Source: Pseudovibrio sp. JCM 19062 (GTDB lineage Bacteria > Pseudomonadota > Alphaproteobacteria > Rhizobiales > Stappiaceae). From it: DNA of 60,554 nt. Under the pieces are notes generated by a model. It was not told the origin of the DNA. It saw only the letters and a list, made by a program, of their open reading frames with translations, and ran no database searches. Both the position numbers and the translations under genes were made by a program. How positions within the stretch are numbered: position 1 is the first letter of the stretch; every line of letters starts with the position of its first letter. The stretch is taken from positions 1 through 60,554 of the forward strand of contig BAXV01000019.1 in NCBI GenBank assembly GCA_001310715.1, read 5' to 3'. Positions 1 to 9,568 of this stretch are shown here, one piece after another.

Positions 1-120
1 TTTCTCGTCGAGCGCTTCCAGATCGGTGCATTGATGCAGGAAGCCACGGTCGATCAGCAGCTGAAGGGCTTCGGATTTAGGGCGAAAGCAACGGGTGGTA
101 TCGATGGCAGTGTGTTTCAT
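1..120 (-). CDS. tyrS: Tyrosyl-tRNA synthetase, N-terminal fragment
   Basis: Only the first 40 codons are inside the window; the gene continues past the left edge. The visible residues include RPKSEALQLLIDRGF and HQCTDLEALDEK, which match the N-terminal helix of alphaproteobacterial TyrS just before the KMSKS-class Rossmann fold. The enzyme charges tRNA-Tyr in the cytoplasm. The start at 120 is supported by a GGAGAG ribosome site seven bases upstream on the minus strand. A hairpin at 157-183 lies just upstream in its leader. The assignment rests on the N-terminal sequence only, because the catalytic HIGH and KMSKS motifs are out of view. Confidence 0.75.
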   Translation of the reverse strand, partial: MKHTAIDTTRCFRPKSEALQLLIDRGFLHQCTDLEALDEK

Positions 121-156
121 AATTCTCTCCTACGCCGCGCAGGGGAGCTAAAACAC

Positions 157-183
157 GAAAGCCGCCTACGCGGCGGCTTTTGG
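157..183 (-). terminator. Stem-loop with U-rich tail, HAD gene to tyrS
   Basis: An 8-bp perfect stem (AAGCCGCC/GGCGGCTT) with a five-base loop lies between the HAD gene and tyrS. On the minus strand it is followed by a broken U-run (TTTCGTGTTTT), so it could end the upstream HAD transcript or attenuate tyrS. On the plus strand it is followed by TTTT, but no plus-strand gene feeds it. Confidence 0.5.
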
Positions 184-353
184 TTCTGACCTCAATTTTA
201 CATGAGTTTATAAGAACGCGGCCGCCGATATGTCGGTCGCATAATAATAAACTACACAAATGCTGGTCAGGTTCTTGCTCATGCCCAAATGTATGGCTGC
301 AACTGACCGCCTCTGTCAAGGAGGTTTTGGCAGATTATGCTGATTGGTTCCAA

Positions 354-1050
354 TCAAGCCGTGGTTTTGAGCAGATTCAGCTTTTGCATCAGACCAGCTA
401 ACTCTTTCATATCATTGAACATTGCAAGAGGTTCCTGTTGTTCCAGCCGATTGTGCAAATCTTGGTTTCCGTGCGTTGCACCAGTGAAGCCCAGCGCGTC
501 CATCCCTGCTGCGCGGGCAGCTTGGAGTCCGAGGTGGCTGTCTTCGATGACGATGCATTTTTCTGGTGCCACGCCCATCTCTTGCGCGGCTTTGAGGAAA
601 ATATCGGGGGCTGGTTTGCCTTTTGCGACCAGATCTGCGGAGAAGTATTTATTCTCGAAACGATCATGCAAATTGGTGAGCTTGAGCGTGTAGTCCAGGC
701 GTTCCATTGAACTGCCCGACCAATGCACATTTTCAGGCTTGGGAATAGAGTGTCCAACTCATGCAATGCGTCGTGGATGCCAGCGATTGGCAGCAAGTCT
801 TTTTCGAAGGCTGCTTTGAGAATCTCATCCTGATTTAAAAGAGCGTCATGATGGCGAATATCGCGGCCAATCTCTGCTTTCACCTGTCCGAAGACTCAGC
901 GGCGGATACTCCGCAGAAGCGTGCAATCATATCTTCGGTCGAGATCGGGTAGCCCGCCTTCGTAAAGCCTTCGGCCTCCACCTTGCAGCCAATCCACTCG
1001 CTGTCGATCAGGCAGCCATCACAATCCCAAATAAGCAATTCGTAGTTCAT
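354..1050 (-). CDS. HAD-superfamily hydrolase (subfamily IA, phosphatase-like)
   Basis: A haloacid-dehalogenase-type phosphatase of about 230 residues. Motif I is DCDGCLIDSE at the N-terminus; the C-terminal half carries KGKPAPDIFL (motif III lysine) and VIEDSHLGLQAARAAGM (motif IV), the usual layout of phosphoglycolate phosphatase and beta-phosphoglucomutase relatives. The substrate cannot be named from sequence. The reading frame shifts twice, near 885 and near 722, and the three pieces join into one full-length protein, so I treat it as one gene with sequence errors. The start at 1050 (MNYELLIWD) directly precedes motif I, as in the family. Transcription is toward tyrS. Confidence 0.8.
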
Positions 1051-1262
1051 AAACAAATCCAGTTGGTTAGGTCGATCGCAGGGTTCCCCGCAAGCATGGC
1101 ATTTTCATGATAAATTCGGCTTATGCCACAACTTATTCTTGTAAATTCGTGGTAATCTCGCAGCTCTCTCTAAGATTTACTCCCAAAAACCTAGTAGTGA
1201 GCCTTTGCCAAAGCTCCGTTAGGCTAAGAGGTAAATGAGCTGATTTGTGTAGCGGGGGGCGT

Positions 1263-2193
1263 ATGTCAGTTGATTCTCAAGTGCGAAGGTCTGGTACTAC
1301 GGGGCGGCGCAAACTCAAGCCCACTTTGATTGTCCGTATCCGCGGTGGCATTGGCAATCAGCTTTTTCAATATGCTCTCGGGCGAAAAATCACTCTTGAA
1401 ACGGGGATGAAACTCCGGTTTGACCATAGTGAGTATGATCGCTATTTCAACCGCTCTTACTGCCTTAACCTTTTAAAAACACAGGTTTATCTGCCACAGA
1501 GTCAGAGAAGTCCGCAGTACTTTGGCCAGCACACGCTTTTGGGCGAACAGTCAAACTATGCCGTAAGTTCTATCCATTTTATCAGCGGCGTTATATTCGC
1601 GAGGATGAGCTTCGTCATGATGGCGAGGCACCTGTGCTGACGCAAACGAGTGCCTATCTGGATGGGTACTGGCAGAAATGGCAGATCCCGTTTTCGATTC
1701 TGGAACCTTGCGTGAAGAGATCACCTTGAGGCAGCCGATGGTTCTGGAGCGGCTGAAGCTGCAGCAGCGGATCAATTCTGGCCCTTCGGCTGCACTGCAT
1801 GTGCGGTATGGGGACTACAGTCAGGCGCATAATCTGCGGAATTTTGGGTTGTGTACAGCTGGCTACTACAAAGGAGCGATGGATTTCCTTAGCGAGCGTA
1901 TTCCGGGGCTGACCTTCTATGTCTTCTCCGACAGCCCGGAGCGCGCACGGGAGGTGGTTCCCCAGCAAGACAATGTGGTTTTTGCTGACCCGATGCAGGA
2001 TGGGAAAGACCATGAAGACCTGCTGGTTATGTCCTCCTGCGATCATATCGTGACAGCGAACAGCACCTTCAGCTGGTGGGCGGCTTTTCTCAATGGAAAC
2101 AAAGAGAAGCACGTAATCGCACCGCTTAAATGGTTCAAGAACCCCAATCTGGATGACAGCATGATAGTGCCGCCCAGCTGGCAGCGGTTATGA
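1263..2193 (+). CDS. Glycosyltransferase family 11 (alpha-1,2-fucosyltransferase-like)
   Basis: The protein begins with the GT11 hallmark RGGIGNQLFQYALGR, followed by YLDGYWQK, then LHVRYGDY, YVFSDSPERA and ANSTFSWWAAFL, in the order found in alpha-1,2-fucosyltransferases that add fucose to surface glycans (O-antigen, capsule). The family motif H-x-R-R-G-D-Y is changed to HVRYGDY: the first arginine is kept and the second is tyrosine, which would take two base changes and so is unlikely to be a read error. Two frameshifts near 1565 and 1680 interrupt it. The ATG at 1263 follows a run of six G. It converges on a GT61 gene, suggesting a small polysaccharide locus. Confidence 0.85.
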
Positions 2194-2214
2194 CGCTTTC
2201 TTTCCGGTGTGAGA

Positions 2215-3398
2215 CTAGGTAGGCCCGTGCGCGTCTACTTCATGCAGAATGTTGCCGATTGCATTTTGAGACAAAGAGAAATGCTGATGTGCACCACTCT
2301 CCTCGCCAATCACAGGGGCATAATTTAATCCACGTAGATGCGAGATCCATGCATAGGCACTCTGGATATAATCCGCCGGGAAGATCTCGATCACTTTACC
2401 GCCCGCTTGGGAAAACAGCAGATTTGTCAGGCCGGCGCCGTGGGTTCCCACAATGATCTTGGCCTCATTGAACAGCTGTACCTGATCTTCGTGGCCCAGA
2501 GTTCCGGGTATTATGGAATGGAAGCCGCGCGCCTCAAGCTGGTCTTTGAGGAATTTCTCGTTCAGGATCTTGCGCGTTTTTGCATCATCGCGGGCGATGT
2601 ACAGCTTCAGGCTGGGCTCGCTTACCGCTTGTAGATTATAGGCAGACAGATAGTGAGCGGCGATCATGGAGGCCGCCTGCTCACTTGGTGGAACACGGAA
2701 TTCGGAGTTCATCTGCGCTAAGCAGTGGTACAGTGTCTGGCAATGGATCCGTTCATTTGCTTTACACTCTTCCAGTTGGAGCAGTGGTGTCTTTTTTTAG
2801 CAGGTGCCTGTAGAACGCTCTTTGAAACTCGGGCAGGTTTTCACGCACCAGAAGTGTGAGCGGGAATGTACGGGGTTCCAGATGCTCCAACAGGAACAGA
2901 AGTGGATAGCCGTATCAGCCAGAAAGTGGTAGTAGTGGCGGTGACCAACCACCATGCCAAGCATGTTGATGGCTGCCGTCTCAATGGTACGGTCCTTTAG
3001 GCGGGCAAAGCGCATGTTATTTGGTGCAGAACCTTCCAACTGGCGGTTCTGGGCCTTTATGATAGTTGAGCCCGTACTGCCAAGAACCACGGTGTCAACG
3101 AGTTTGTAAAGTAACAGCCGCGTGTGGCCAGCTGGCGGAAGCGGGCGGCAGATCGGCTCTGCTCAAGCGCGCCATGCTCCCTGAAGAACGCCACTATGTC
3201 TTTTGGCAGGTCCTGCTTGCTGCGCTCGTCTGCGGTTAGCAAAAGCTCATTGGGCGGCTGATCAAGGATCGCGTTATCCGGGAAATAGTTGTACTTGTAG
3301 CCAAGGGACGGGAAGGTTTTGGCAAGGGCTTTTTGCATCGAAAACCGAAGCTGCCGGCTTGTTGGCAGCCAACTACGCCATAGCGGTGCTTTGCGCAT
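2215..3398 (-). CDS. Glycosyltransferase family 61 (DUF563)
   Basis: The C-terminal half shows the GT61 signature VGTHGAGLTNLLF followed by GGKVIEIFPADYIQSAYAW, and the middle has the conserved HYYHFLAD. These enzymes transfer pentose or hexose residues to capsule, LPS or glycoprotein acceptors; the donor and acceptor are not predictable here. The pieces (3398-3060, 3090-2800, 2712-2215) are joined through at least three frameshifts near 3075, 2880 and 2720-2790, giving about 395 residues, a normal length. The start has a GAGG site nine bases upstream. It ends 21 bases from the stop of the convergent GT11 gene. Confidence 0.8.
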
Positions 3399-3610
3399 CC
3401 TTACCTCACCTGTTCATCTAGAGTCTGCTGAGTTCATTGCTGTTCCGCAGTAAACTCTGCCGCTTTTTCAGGCGTATTCTTCTTCGAAAACCGGAGGCAC
3501 TTTAACAGGAATACGCACCAGATGCACAGATGACCGTATACCCCACGGGGCGCTGCCAATATCCTCGTATTCTGGTAGATCAATTTCCGTAGAGAGTGAT
3601 CTGGGGGAGT

Positions 3611-3653
3611 AAAGAAAAAGCCCGGCTGCTTTTTCAAGAGCCGAGCTTAAAGG
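3611..3653 (-). terminator. Rho-independent terminator of the gcv operon
   Basis: A 10-bp stem with one mismatch (AAGCTCGGCT/AGCCGGGCTT on the minus strand, 3618-3627 with 3639-3648) is followed by TTTTTCTTT, 20 bases after the gcvPB stop. The rest of 3399-3610, between this and the GT61 start, holds no convincing gene; a GAAAACCGGAGGCACTTT stretch near 3493-3514 faintly resembles the dispersed palindromic repeat described at 40997 and 58469. Confidence 0.8.
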
Positions 3654-3672
3654 TTTTAGAAAACCGGCGCTA

Positions 3673-5258
3673 TCAGGCCGGTTCCGGTACCACTTTGGTT
3701 GGTTCCGGAGCTACCCATTTGAGGATTGGTTTGCGCGCTGCTGCTGTTTCATCAAGGCGGCGGCGTGGCGCAAGGAATGGTGCGCCTTCGAAGCGGTCTT
3801 TTTTACCAGCTTTTGCACTCATCACCAGATCGCGCATGGTTGCCACGAACAAATCCAGAGAAGCCCGGCTTTCGCTTTCAGTTGGCTCGATCAGCATTGC
3901 ACCACTTACGACCAGCGGGAAGTACATGGTCATTGGGTGATAGCCTTCGTCGATCATGGCTTTTGCGAAGTCCAGCGTGGAGATGCCGGTGTCCTTCAGG
4001 AAGCTGTCATCGAACAGGACTTCGTGCATGCACGGGTTTTCGCCAAATGGCAGGGTCATGAGATCCTGCAGGCCAACGCGCACGTAGTTTGCATTCAGCA
4101 CAGCATCCTCAGAGGCCTGCTTCAGACCGTCAGAGCCGTGGGAGAGCATGTAAGAGAGAGCTCGTACATACATGCCCATCTGCCGAAGAAGGCGGTCATG
4201 CGGCCAAATGGCTGCTCGCCGTCGTTCAGCTGATCTATGGTCTCAACAACTTCCAGCTCTTCGCCGTTTTTGCGAATGAATGGAAGCGGTGCGTATGGTG
4301 CAAGACGATCGGAGAGCACAACCGGACCAGAACCTGGACCACCACCGCCATGCGGTGTGGAGAAGGTTTTATGCAGGTTGATGTGCATGGCATCGATGCG
4401 AGATCACCCGGCTTTGCCTTGCCAACAATTGCGTTGAAGTTGGCACCGTCACAGTAGAAGTAACCACCAGCTTCATGGATTGCATTTGCAATCTCAATTA
4501 CTTCCGGCTCAAACAGACCACAGGTGTTCGGGTTGGTGAGCATTAAAGCTGCGACCTGACCTTCGTGGGCTTCGATCTTTTCGATCACTGCATCCACGCT
4601 GACTGTTCCGTCTTCGCGAGCCGGGATGGAGACCACCTTGTAGCCAACCAGAGCAGCCGTTGCCGGGTTCGTACCGTGGGCGCTTTCCGGAACCAGAACG
4701 ATGGAGCGTTCTTCGCCTTTGGCTGCGATGGCATGCTTGATGGCCATCATACCGCACTGCTCACCATGGGCGCCTGCTTTCGGGCTCATAGCCACAGCGT
4801 TGGTGCCGGTGAGCTCCATCAGCCAGTCTGCCAATTCCGAGATCAGCTCGAAAGCACCCGGAACGGTGGAGATTGGCTGCAACGGGTGAATATCGGCAAA
4901 GCCCGGCAGGCGTGCCATTTTCTCGTTGAGGCGCGGGTTGTGCTTCATGGTGCAGGACCCGAGCGGGTACAGGCCTGCATCAATAGCATAGTTGTTGCGT
5001 GACAGACGCACGTAGTGGCGCATGGTTTCCGGCTCTGACAGAGCTGGAAGGTCCACCACTTCGCTGCGCATGTGGTTGCCTAGGCGCGGAGTGAAGTTTT
5101 CCGGCTCGTCCAGATCCACACCACAACTGTCCATGTGGCCGATCTCAAAGATAAGCGGTTCTTCCATGTCCAGTGCGCGGTTGCCGGTAAAGGTTTGATG
5201 CGGCATTGCGCGCCAGCGTCGCCTGAGCCAGTTGGACGTCCCTGAGGTTCATAGTCAT
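3673..5258 (-). CDS. gcvPB: Glycine dehydrogenase (decarboxylating) subunit 2
   Basis: The C-terminal subunit of a split glycine decarboxylase (P-protein), which uses pyridoxal phosphate to decarboxylate glycine and pass the aminomethyl group to GcvH. The PLP lysine is in [16 protein letters not shown], and [17 protein letters not shown] and [16 protein letters not shown] are typical of the subunit. The start overlaps the gcvPA stop in ATGA (5258-5255), so the two are translationally coupled. Three frameshifts occur near 5205, 4395 and 4185; the joined protein runs to about 528 residues, slightly above the usual length because of a C-terminal extension ([12 protein letters not shown]). It is the last gene of the operon. 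Confidence 0.93.
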
Positions 5259-6603
5259 GCCAGCACCTCCTTCAGCGCTTGCGCGTAGGCTGCGCGGTCC
5301 TCGTCGGTGTTGACTTCTGTGCTTGCAACCACGATCAGGTTGTCGATATCACCACCGGATTTATCCAGACGGCAGACAGGAACACCGCCCAGAACGCCTT
5401 TTTCAGCGAGGGCTTCGATCACGTCGTGTGCGTTCTTTGGTGTACTGATGGTGAACTCGTTGAAGAATGCGGAGTTCAGAACTTCAACGCCATCAATCGC
5501 AGCAAGAGCATCTGCCAGAGCAACCGCATTCATGTGGTTGACGCGGGCGAGGCGCGCGAGGCCGTTGCCGCCAAGCATGGTCATGTGGATGGTGAATGCC
5601 AAAGAACACAGACCGGAGTTGGTACAGATGTTGGAGGTCGCTTTGTCGCGGCGAATATGCTGCTCGCGGGTGGACAGGGTGAGCACGAAACCGCGCTTGC
5701 CTTCTGCATCCACTGTTTCACCGCAAAGGCGACCCGGCATGTTGCGGATGTACTTTTGGCGGGTTGCGAACAGGCCGACGTATGGACCGCCGAAGGTGAG
5801 CGGGTTGCCGATGGACTGGCCTTCGCCAACCACGATGTCAGCACCCTGAGCACCTGGGCTTTCCAGAAGACCAAGGGAGACAACTTCGGTGAACACAGCA
5901 ATTAGCAGCGCTTTGTGAGCGTGTGCTTTTTCTGCAATCGGCTTCAGATCAATCAGCTGGCCGTAGAAGGATGGAGACTGGACCACCACACAGGAGGTTC
6001 ATCGTCAATCTGCGCCAGAATGTCTTCTGTACCGGTTGGATCAGCAGGCAGTGCGACAACAGATGCATCCGGAAGCTTGGCAGAAACACCTTCAACCACT
6101 TCACGGTATTGCGGATGCAGGCCACCGGAGAGAACCGCCTTTTTCTTGCGGGTCACACGGTGCGCCATCAACACGGCTTCTGCTGTGCCGGTAGAGCCAT
6201 CATACATGGAGGCGTTGGCAACTTCCATTCCGGTCAGGTTTGCCACCTGCGTCTGGAACTCGAAGAGTGCCTGAAGCGTGCCCTGTGTAATTTCTGGCTG
6301 ATACGGGGTGTAGCTGGTCAGAAATTCAGAACGCTGGATCAGGTGATCAACGGTCGCAGGGACATGGTGTTTGTAGGCCCCTGCCCCGACGAAGAACGGG
6401 AGTGATCCGGCACTGACATTTTTGTTTGCCATTGCACCGAGCTGACGCTCGACCTGCAATTCAGTCTTGCGACGGGGCAAGGTTGTCAGTTCTTCAAGGC
6501 GAACGGCCTCTGGAATATCGGCAAATAGCTCATCGATTGAGTCTACACCGATACGCGCCAGCATGTCGGCGCGGTCGTTGTCTGAAAGCGGAAGATACCG
6601 CAT
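5255..6603 (-). CDS. gcvPA: Glycine dehydrogenase (decarboxylating) subunit 1
   Basis: The N-terminal subunit of the split P-protein. It begins [15 protein letters not shown] and contains [37 protein letters not shown] and [16 protein letters not shown], all characteristic. It pairs with GcvPB to form the glycine decarboxylase. One frameshift near 5990 splits it; the joined length of about 449 residues is normal. A GGAGAGGGA ribosome site sits just before the ATG. It lies 171 bases after gcvH, with a stem-loop between them. Confidence 0.93.
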
Positions 6604-6732
6604 GTTCCCTCTCCATCAGATTGTCTGATGCACATTGCAGCAAAAGCAATTTGGGCTTTTGCCAGACCTGCCACGCCTTTTACGTAGGTGGCAGGCGACG
6701 AACGGCTGTAAGCTTTTGGTTTCTTGCGGCTT

Positions 6733-6762
6733 ATGCTCCCAAACCATTATGCGGTTTTGGGA
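6733..6762 (-). other. Intercistronic stem-loop gcvH-gcvPA
   Basis: The arms GCTCCCAAA and TTTTGGGAGC form a near-perfect 10-bp stem in the gap between gcvH and gcvPA. No U-run follows on the minus strand, so it is better read as an RNA-processing or stability hairpin than as a terminator. Confidence 0.5.
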
Positions 6763-6774
6763 GCCCGCGCGGTC

Positions 6775-7145
6775 TTAAAGGGTTGCTACAAATGCCTTGT
6801 AGTCCGCTTCGCTCATCAGGTCCTTCAGCTGAGCTGCGTTGCTGAGCTTGATTTTGAAGAACCATGCTGCGCCTTCCGGTGCTTCATTCACCTTCGCAGC
6901 TCATCAACGAGAAGCTCGTTACCTTCAACGATTTCGCCATCTACCGGTGCATACACTTCAGAGGCAGCCTTCACAGATTCCACAACCGCAACTTCGTCGT
7001 CCTGAGAAACGCTTTTGCCGTTTTCAGGAAGTTCGACATACACAACGTCACCCAGCTGGTTCTGCGCGAAGTCCGTGATGCCAACTGTGGCCACATCGCC
7101 CTCAACCTTCAGCCACTCGTGGTCTTTTGTGAAATATGTGCTCAT
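6775..7145 (-). CDS. gcvH: Glycine cleavage system H protein
   Basis: The lipoyl carrier of the glycine cleavage system, which shuttles the aminomethyl group between P, T and L proteins. The lipoylation lysine is in [20 protein letters not shown] single missing base near 6900 breaks the frame after NELLVDE; the second half ([14 protein letters not shown] to the TAA at 6775) completes a 123-residue protein, the usual size. It lies second in the operon after gcvT, separated from it by a hairpin with a U-run. Confidence 0.93.
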
Positions 7146-7180
7146 TTAAGTGTTCCCTACACTGTCGTTTGTCGATTGAT

Positions 7181-7210
7181 CAAAAAAGTGGAGCAGGCAT
7201 CTATGCCTGC
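7181..7210 (-). terminator. Hairpin with U-run between gcvT and gcvH
   Basis: A perfect 8-bp stem (GCAGGCAT/ATGCCTGC, two-base centre) eight bases after the gcvT stop is followed on the minus strand by TCCACTTTTTT. It looks like an intrinsic terminator inside the operon, which would lower gcvH and gcvP levels relative to gcvT unless gcvH has its own promoter. Confidence 0.6.
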
Positions 7211-7217
7211 ACCGGAA

Positions 7218-8358
7218 TTACTTCGGTTTGCGGTAGTAGCGCTGCGCCACAAACGGCATCTCGGCGACCTTGGCTGCAAGCGCGCGGCCACGGACGAGAA
7301 TTTCCAGCTCGGTGCCAATTACTGCCAGCTTGGAGGCACGTAACCCATCGCGACTGGTGCACCAAGTGTCGGCCCAAAGCCACCAGAGGTGACGTGGCCA
7401 ATGATTTCTTCTGTACCCGGAACGCGGATATCTGCGCCTTCACGCGCTGGCGCACGGCCATCTAGAAGCAAACCGACACGAAGGTTTTCGGTGCCTTCTG
7501 CAAGCTGCTTAAGCACACGCTCTCCACCGGGAAAGTCTCCGGCTTCTTTACGACGCTTTTGCATACAGAAGGTGATGTTACCTTCAACAGGCGTGGTGTT
7601 CTCGTCGATATCGTGACCGTAAAGGCAAAGACCAGCCTCAAGGCGCAGGCTGTCGCGGGCACCGAGGCCGATTGCTTCAACGCGCTCATCTGCAAGCAGC
7701 GCTTTTGCGACTGCTTCAGCGGCACCAGCTGGAACGGAGATTTCGTAGCCGTCCTCACCGGTGTAGCCGGAACGGGAGGCAATAATGGAAATGCCGTCAA
7801 ACTCGAGCGGGCGCGCTTCCATGAAACCCATTTCAGCGGCTTCAGGTGCGTGCAACGCCATCACTTCGGCAGCTTTTGGCCCTGAAGAGCGATCAAGGCG
7901 CGGTCTTCAACGATTTCCAGCTTTACGTTTTCGGGAAGGGCTGCGGCAATGATCTTGTAGTCATTGTCTTTACACGCAGCATTGACGACGAGCATGAGGC
8001 GGCCATCATCTTCAGCTGCCAGAGGGCGGGACACCATCAGGTCGTCAATGATGCAGCCGTTGTCGTTGAGCAGAACCGTGTAGCGCTGTTTGCCCGGCTT
8101 CAGTTCCTTCATGTTGGAAGGAACGAGTGTTTCCAAGGCCGCTGCGGTGGTTGCGTGGTCTGGCCCTACGAGCCAAGCCTGCCCCATGTGGGAAACATCA
8201 AAGAGGCCTGCGCTCTCACGGGTGAAGAGGTGTTCTTTCAATACGCCGAGCGGGTATTGCACCGGCATGGCATAGCCAGCAAACGGCACCATCTTGGCAC
8301 CAAGCTCGTTGTGTAGATCGAAAAGCGGTGTTGTTAGCAGGTCTGCAACTTCAGCCAT
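7218..8358 (-). CDS. gcvT: Glycine cleavage system T protein (aminomethyltransferase)
   Basis: The tetrahydrofolate-dependent T-protein, which releases ammonia and forms methylene-THF from the aminomethyl group carried on GcvH. Family blocks are LFDLHNELGAKMVPFAGY, GLFDVSHMGQ, SRSGYTGEDGYEISVP and ARDSLRLEAGLCLYGHD. Frameshifts near 7862 and 7320 divide it into three pieces; the last ends YYRKPK at 7218. The joined length of about 380 residues is normal for alphaproteobacteria. The start at 8358 is preceded by an AAGGGGA ribosome site that lies immediately downstream of the glycine riboswitch expression platform. Confidence 0.93.
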
Positions 8359-8376
8359 AAGGTCCCCTTAGACAGT

Positions 8377-8644
8377 GGCGTACACGTCAAGGACCATCCC
8401 TTTTCACGGGATGATCGCGTACGCCCCCTCTGTCTCGAGAACCTGAGAGATTTCCCCCACTAGCCTTCACAGACCAATGAGATTACTCCTTCGGTGAGTA
8501 TCGTAACGCGCGATCCTTAGGGACTGCGGCGCTGCGCACTGCTTTCCAGAGTGTTGCTTACTGTGCGGTCCTTTTGCCTGAGAGTTTCCGGGGCGGTTGC
8601 TCCTTCGGCGATAAACCAGATGCAGATTTATTCTCTCCCGCACA
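8377..8644 (-). promoter_or_regulatory. Tandem glycine riboswitch (gcvT leader)
   Basis: On the minus strand two glycine aptamers lie head to tail. Aptamer I (8644-8563) has P1 arms GTGCGG/CCGCAC, the core GCCGAAGGAGCAA and the closing ACTCTCAGGCAAAAGGACC. Aptamer II (about 8555-8425) repeats the pattern with CACCGAAGGAG and AATCTCTCAGG. A distal hairpin follows: outer arms GGCGTAC (8425-8419) and GTACGCC (8383-8377), inner arms CATCCC/GGGATG. It ends seven bases before the gcvT ribosome site, so it is the likely expression platform. In the family, glycine binding turns the gcv operon on. Confidence 0.93.
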
Positions 8645-8711
8645 GCCCTATCATTCGCCAACCCTCCTCAGACCCGGCGAATGCATTCCTTCTTGCTGGC
8701 TGCAACATGCC

Positions 8712-8746
8712 AACGAGAAAGGCTGGCGCGACACTGTGACGCCAGC
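8712..8746 (-). terminator. Hairpin after lipoprotein gene
   Basis: Perfect 7-bp arms GCTGGCG/CGCCAGC (8746-8740 and 8728-8722), followed by CCTTTCTCGTT on the minus strand. The U-run is weak. It separates the lipoprotein gene from the gcv promoter and leader. A second inverted repeat (ATTCGCC/GGCGAAT) lies at about 8653-8683 just before the riboswitch. Confidence 0.45.
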
Positions 8747-8770
8747 TGTAAAGTCTTACTACCCTACTTT

Positions 8771-9358
8771 TTATTTTTCGTCGAATCCAAAGACGACATT
8801 TTGTCCCGGTTCATTCGGAAGGATAATATCTTCTTCCACAAATGCCCATGTGGCAGATGGTGACCCGGCACCCAACGTAACCGGCACGCTAAAGAGATGG
8901 GAGTAGACCGTATTTTCTTCGCCACCCACATCCTGTGTCACGGCCACACGCACTGGCAGCAGAATTTCGCCACCTTTCCAGGTTGGACCTGGTGTTATGC
9001 TACCCGCTATACCCAGCTTCATTGCTGAATTTTCGCCGGATTTTCTACAGGTGCGCGCAGAATCAGTGATGATTGCCTGATAACTTAAGTTTTCCGGCGC
9101 TCTTTCCTGTCCGCGTGGATACACAGCCAAGATGGTTGTTCCGGAAAGTTCCTGCAAGGAAGGACACAAGGCGGGCGCCTGAAGCACTGACAAGTCAAAA
9201 GCACTCTCAGTTGCAGGCTGATTTGCTGACGAAGCCTCCAGATCAGCATCTGATGAGCCGAAGCTCCCACACCCCGCCAGTGTTGCGCCAATTCCTGCCA
9301 GAAGTATTAGTCGTCCTGTGTTTTTGAGCAGCGTCTTAGCCAATAAATTGCCCACCAT
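8771..9358 (-). CDS. Conserved lipoprotein of unknown function
   Basis: The start MVGNLLAKTLLKNTGR leads into a hydrophobic segment ending in a lipobox (ATLAGC), so the mature protein should be lipid-anchored at the cysteine. The remainder carries CPSLQELSGTTILAVYPRG and SYQAIITDSARTC, a pattern I associate with an uncharacterised lipoprotein family in rhizobia; two later cysteines may form a disulfide. A much longer open frame runs upstream to 9721, but it is antisense to ispH and lacks a signal sequence, so I chose the ATG at 9358. About 195 residues, intact, divergent from ispH. No function is proposed. Confidence 0.75.
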   Translation of the reverse strand: MVGNLLAKTLLKNTGRLILLAGIGATLAGCGSFGSSDADLEASSANQPATESAFDLSVLQAPALCPSLQELSGTTILAVYPRGQERAPENLSYQAIITDSARTCRKSGENSAMKLGIAGSITPGPTWKGGEILLPVRVAVTQDVGGEENTVYSHLFSVPVTLGAGSPSATWAFVEEDIILPNEPGQNVVFGFDEK

Positions 9359-9568
9359 ACGAATCCCAAATGTAACTGCAGTTTTTGTTTCTATAACAGC
9401 CGAAAACGCAAATGGCGAGATGCATCCGACCCCTGAAACACGGTGGAGGAAGCTGATGGGCTGAATATTGGAGAAAATCAGCGCATGGTGCGCGATTAAA
9501 AACTCTTTTTCTTGACAGCGGCAGTCAACATCCTTCAATTGCTCAAAGTCAAAACTCAGGAATACGCT

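Noticed and set aside
3434..3637. A 67-codon minus-strand frame between GT61 and gcvPB
   Set aside because: No recognisable family, poor ribosome site, and it overlaps the gcv terminator.
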